Below are positions 60,627-64,000 of a DNA stretch of 64,000 nucleotides, one piece after another. The stretch comes from Bacteroidaceae bacterium (GTDB lineage: Bacteria; Bacteroidota; Bacteroidia; Bacteroidales; Bacteroidaceae): the NCBI GenBank assembly GCA_017507385.1, contig JAFWAX010000045.1, positions 1 to 64,000 on the forward strand, written 5' to 3'. Both the position numbers and the translations under genes were made by a program. Every line of letters starts with the position of its first letter. Within the stretch, counting starts at the first letter, position 1. Under the pieces are notes generated by a model. The model saw only the letters and a list, made by a program, of their open reading frames with translations. It was not told the DNA's origin and ran no database searches.

Positions 60627-62246
60627 ATGAAAAGGATATTATCACTTATAGTTTTTAGTGTCTCGTTTTTCGTTGCTTCAGCTCAGTCAACCAAGTTTGA
60701 CTATATTTTCCATGAAGCTTTGAGGCAGAAGCTGGCGCAGAATTATGCGGCAGCCATTGATTTGTTTGACTATTGCAGCAAGTTGAATCCTGAATCGGGG
60801 GCAGCATTGTATGAACTGGCTGACCTTTATCGCTATGTCGGTGCTGACAGTTTGGCTGTCAGTGCGTTAAAGAAAGCAAGCCAGCTTTATCCCGACAACT
60901 ATTGGTATAAGAATCATCTTGTGATGCTTTACTTGAACAGCCGCCGCAATGAAGAGGCGTTGAAGCAGGTGGAAGAAATGGCGCAGCAGTTTCCAGAGAA
61001 AGGGGATGTGTTGATGATGCTTCTTGAACTCTATGGAAAAACCAATGACTATGAGAATATGGTGAAGGTTCTCGATAAGATTGAGTTGAAGGAAGGAAAA
61101 AGCGAGCAGCTTTCGATGGAGAAATTCAGGATTTTCTTGCAAATGCAGGACGAGGAACGTGCCTTCAGCGAAATGCAGGCATTGGCAGAGGAATATCCTA
61201 ATGACCTTCGTTATCAAGTCGTTGTAGGCGACCTTTATCTTGATGCAGGCAAAAAAGAAGAGGCTTTAGAACAGTATCGTCTGGTAGAGCAGAAGGATTC
61301 CAGCAATGTGACGTTATTGCTTTCTCTGTCAAACTATTATCAGGCAGAGGGAAACGATTCGCTTTACCAGAAATATTTGACGAAACTGATGCTGAACCCT
61401 GCGGTGGATGATATTACGCGTGTTCGGATGATGGGAGTTATCATCAGAGAAAATCTGACAAAAGGGAACGATTCTACTATGGTGATGAACCTTTTCGACA
61501 AGATATTGCAAGAGCCTCAAGAGCATACTGAACTGCTGGAGTTGAAAGTGCGCTATATGATTTCTCTAAATATGCCTGAAGAAAGCATAAAGCCTGCTCT
61601 CTATCAGATGCTTGAAATAGACCCTGAGAATGATACTGCACGTCAGCAGTTGCTGGCTTATGCTATCGAAGGTAATGACACGTCGGCTGTTGTGAGCATC
61701 TGCAAGCCTGCTGTAGAATATAAGGCGGAATCTCCAGTGTACTATTACTATCTGGGAGTTGTTTACTTTCAGCAAGACAAGAAAGAAGATGCTGCGGAAG
61801 TTCTGCAAGAAGGCATCGAACGTGTGAGGAACAGTGACAATAGCAATAAAGGGGATCTTTATACCAATATATATGCTATGCTTGGCGACATCTATCATGA
61901 CCTCGGTCAAGATGACAAGGCTTTTCAGGCCTATGACTCATGTTTAGTCTATAAGCAGAATGATGCCATGGTGCTCAATAATTACGCTTATTATCTGTCG
62001 CTCAGTAAGAAAGATTTGCAGCGGGCGGAAGAAATGAGCCGTAAGTCCAACGAGATAGAGCCAGACAATCCGACCTATCTTGATACTTACGCATGGGTGC
62101 TCTATCAACTCAAGCGATACGAGGAAGCCAAGCAATATATGGATAGAGTGGTGGAATTGATTGACCCTAAAGAGTTGGAGGAAAGTCAAGACATTCTTTT
62201 GCATATCAAGCAAATAGATAAGAAAGTTAAAAAGAAGAAAAAATAA
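60627..62246 (+). CDS. secreted tetratricopeptide repeat protein
   Basis: 539 residues with a signal peptide (MKRILSLIVFSVSFFVASA) and about ten TPR motifs through most of the length, ending in a Lys-rich tail (KKVKKKKK). TPR arrays bind partner proteins. Its conserved place between dut and DUF4292 in Bacteroidales suggests a role in outer-membrane or lipoprotein handling, which is inference. The next gene starts 20 bases downstream. Confidence 0.9.
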   Translation: MKRILSLIVFSVSFFVASAQSTKFDYIFHEALRQKLAQNYAAAIDLFDYCSKLNPESGAALYELADLYRYVGADSLAVSALKKASQLYPDNYWYKNHLVMLYLNSRRNEEALKQVEEMAQQFPEKGDVLMMLLELYGKTNDYENMVKVLDKIELKEGKSEQLSMEKFRIFLQMQDEERAFSEMQALAEEYPNDLRYQVVVGDLYLDAGKKEEALEQYRLVEQKDSSNVTLLLSLSNYYQAEGNDSLYQKYLTKLMLNPAVDDITRVRMMGVIIRENLTKGNDSTMVMNLFDKILQEPQEHTELLELKVRYMISLNMPEESIKPALYQMLEIDPENDTARQQLLAYAIEGNDTSAVVSICKPAVEYKAESPVYYYYLGVVYFQQDKKEDAAEVLQEGIERVRNSDNSNKGDLYTNIYAMLGDIYHDLGQDDKAFQAYDSCLVYKQNDAMVLNNYAYYLSLSKKDLQRAEEMSRKSNEIEPDNPTYLDTYAWVLYQLKRYEEAKQYMDRVVELIDPKELEESQDILLHIKQIDKKVKKKKK

Positions 62247-62266
62247 TCATATTTCAATAAGAAAAA

Positions 62267-62911
62267 ATGAAATTAAGGAATATTACTTCATTTGCCGCAT
62301 TGTTTCTTGTGCTCATGTTGGCATTGGCATCGTGCCGTTCTTCCAAAAGGGGCATGAAGGAACAGGAAGATAAGACACAACCAACAATAACTATCACGAC
62401 ACCAGCGGAAAAAGAGAAAAAGCAGCAAGAGGAGAAGCAAGGCGCAGTTGCTGGCACAAACTTTACGGCTCGGGTAAGAGTTACTGTTACTCAGGGAGAT
62501 AAGAATGTCACAACCAATGGCGCTTTGCGTATGCGCTATGATGAGGTGATACAGATTACTCTTGTCGATCCATTGCTTGGAGTGGCAGAGGTGGGACGGC
62601 TTGAGATTTCGCCTGATAATATCCTCGTGATAGACCGCATCAACAGGCGATATGTCAGTGCTTCTTATGATGAGTTTGCTGCACTTCAGGCACGCAACAT
62701 CAATTTCAGCACCATTCAGGAATTGTTCTGGCGTGAGGCACAAAAATCAGACGCCTTGTCTTATACGCTTCCTGCCAAGACACCTATCCGTCTTGACCTC
62801 AAACTGTCCGATAAGGGCAGCAATTCCAATTGGACACCTCACACGTCTGTGTCGGACAAGTATGTCAAAACAGATGCGAATCGTTTGTTCAGTAGCTTGT
62901 TAGGAAAGTGA
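62267..62911 (+). CDS. DUF4292 family lipoprotein
   Basis: 214 residues. The lipobox is MLALASC (about 17-23). The mature part starts Lys/Glu/Gln-rich, then NFTARVRVTVTQGDKNVTTN, LRMRYDEVIQITLVDPLLGV and RRYVSASYDEF, typical of DUF4292, a LolA/LolB-like fold. It may handle lipoproteins or lipids in the periplasm. The stop overlaps the EnvC-type start (GTGA). Confidence 0.9.
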   Translation: MKLRNITSFAALFLVLMLALASCRSSKRGMKEQEDKTQPTITITTPAEKEKKQQEEKQGAVAGTNFTARVRVTVTQGDKNVTTNGALRMRYDEVIQITLVDPLLGVAEVGRLEISPDNILVIDRINRRYVSASYDEFAALQARNINFSTIQELFWREAQKSDALSYTLPAKTPIRLDLKLSDKGSNSNWTPHTSVSDKYVKTDANRLFSSLLGK

Positions 62912-64000
62912 AAAAAATACTTCTCATCATATTGTCCTTAGCTCTTCTGCTTCCTCTTTCTGCACAAAGCACAAAGAAGACCTCTGCGTCGTCTAAAAAA
63001 ACGACTGCTACGAAAACTACCACTCAGAAGAAATCAACGGCTACTCAGAAAAAGGCTACAACAACGCAGAAGAAGTCCACTGCTACCAAAAAGACAACAA
63101 CAACGCAGAAGAAAGCGACTCCAAAGACGAAGGCGCAGCTGAAAAAGGAGCAAGAGGCAACTCAAAAAGCACGTAAACAGTCGCAAGCTCGTCTGGCTCA
63201 GCTCAACAAGAATGTCAAAGCAAGTCTTGATAGCGTACTTGTTCTTGATAATCAGATTGGTAGGCAGCAAAAGTCAATAGATAGCCTAAACAGAGAGATT
63301 CGGACTCTTGGAGCGAAGATTGATACGCTTAATGCACAGCTGAAGAAATTGCAGAAGGAATTGGAAACCAAAAAACAGCGTTATGCCAAAGCGATGGTTT
63401 ATATGCGCAAGAACCGTTCTGTGCAGAATAAGCTCATGTTTGTTTTTTCGGCAGATAATTTCACCCAGATGCTACGTCGCTTTCGTTACATGCAAGAGTA
63501 TTCTAAATTTCAGAAGGCACAAGGCGAACTCTTGAAGGCGAAGCAGCAGGAAGTTAGGGCAAAGCAAAACGAATTGCTTGCTGCTAAAACTCAAAAGGAA
63601 CAAAATCTTCACGCTGTCGAACAAAAAAAGAAAGCTTTGAATGACATGAGGGAAAGCTGCCAAACACAGGTGGCGTTCCTGAACAAGAACATTTCTACGG
63701 TGCGTAAGCAAATACAGGATTTCCAGAAGAAGGAGCAGGCATTGAACGCTGAGATAGACCGCATCATAAAGGAAGAAATAGAGGCAGCGCGTCGTGCCGA
63801 GGAGGAACGTAAACGTAAGGCTGAAGCTGAAGCGCGCGAGAAAGCCAGAAAATTAGCTGAAGCAAAAGCAGCTGCCGAGCGTGCGCGCAAGGCTGCTGAA
63901 GCCGCTGAAGCTGCTCGGAAGAATGCCAAGACCGACGCGGAAAAGAATCAGGCGAAGGCAGATGAAGCTAAGGCCAAAGCTCAGCTCAAAGCCGCAGAGG
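62908..64000 (+). CDS. EnvC-type murein hydrolase activator, cut by the right edge
   Basis: At least 364 residues from a GTG at 62908 that overlaps the DUF4292 stop; no stop codon before the window ends. A signal peptide (KKILLIILSLALLLPLSAQ) precedes a Lys/Thr/Gln-rich stretch (about 20-80), then long coiled coils around LMFVFSADNFTQMLRRFRYM, as in Bacteroidota EnvC/M23 proteins, and an Ala/Lys/Glu-rich helix at the edge. The expected C-terminal LytM (M23) domain lies outside. EnvC proteins activate amidases at division with FtsEX. Confidence 0.88.
   Translation, partial: MKKILLIILSLALLLPLSAQSTKKTSASSKKTTATKTTTQKKSTATQKKATTTQKKSTATKKTTTTQKKATPKTKAQLKKEQEATQKARKQSQARLAQLNKNVKASLDSVLVLDNQIGRQQKSIDSLNREIRTLGAKIDTLNAQLKKLQKELETKKQRYAKAMVYMRKNRSVQNKLMFVFSADNFTQMLRRFRYMQEYSKFQKAQGELLKAKQQEVRAKQNELLAAKTQKEQNLHAVEQKKKALNDMRESCQTQVAFLNKNISTVRKQIQDFQKKEQALNAEIDRIIKEEIEAARRAEEERKRKAEAEAREKARKLAEAKAAAERARKAAEAAEAARKNAKTDAEKNQAKADEAKAKAQLKAAE

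Overview
The window comes from a member of the Bacteroidales, most likely Prevotellaceae. This is an inference from gene content and signals, because no rRNA gene is present. The evidence includes a fused SecDF, DUF3098 beside FtsX, DUF3127, DUF4835 (PorD-like), DUF2851, DUF5723, DUF4292, a 90-residue HU, meso-DAP dehydrogenase, NhaD, a two-gene glycine-lipid-type acyltransferase pair, and many promoters with the Bacteroidota -7 box TAnnTTTG, several with TTTG 19 to 21 bases upstream. Ribosome binding sites are weak, as usual in this phylum. Most of the window is ordinary chromosomal housekeeping DNA with long operons.

Layout. 1-690: the first codons of a secreted protein leaving the left edge, then a G/T-rich repeat region with a nested hairpin. 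689-8531 (minus): one long operon miaB-ftsX-DUF3098-uppP-truB-queA-folK-dpp4. 8714-10191 (plus): two membrane proteins. 10372-13542 (minus): DUF5723 outer-membrane protein and a large lipoprotein. 13966-14238 (minus): HU. 14538-16519 (plus): rhomboid, its apparently severed C-terminal tail, and an endonuclease/exonuclease/phosphatase protein. 16725-21449 (plus): secDF, ddh and a lipoprotein. 22165-25268 (plus): dnaN, a DnaQ-like exonuclease and coaBC. 25269-34790: an apparent accessory block with a very large secreted protein, a repeat field, and an esterase plus GH3 glycosidase operon. 34791-39147 (plus): DUF4835, recN and a TPR protein with a dead protease-like domain. 39268-46550 (minus): nhaD, small unknown genes, xth, an acetyl-CoA hydrolase/transferase, and the acyltransferase pair. 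46711-51020 (plus): wza-wzc-cpsB-type polysaccharide export genes without any glycosyltransferase. 51482-54300 (minus): WbqC-like, lepB and dapB. 54490-56102 (plus): DUF2851 and a TM2 protein. Then come tRNA-Trp and tRNA-Arg (minus), menB (minus), a nucleoside kinase (plus), dgt (minus), and dut-TPR-DUF4292-EnvC (plus), the last running off the right edge.

The most unusual material is non-coding. Short elements bounded by 19-bp inverted repeats of the type AACGTGAGTTCGACGAATT occur four times, as two complete copies with different palindromic interiors, one left-end copy and one minimal copy. One interior belongs to a second palindromic family that also occurs alone near 58.6 kb. The other interior recurs without the ends near 0.45 kb. 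These look like modular, non-autonomous MITE-like elements; no transposase is present in the window. Other points worth attention are an in-frame TGA that seems to split a rhomboid protein, a DUF1573-GH3 fusion, an esterase with a duplicated but incomplete second half, a 15-bp in-frame tandem repeat in the tyrosine tail of Wzc, and a proteolytically dead HtrA-like/TPR protein.
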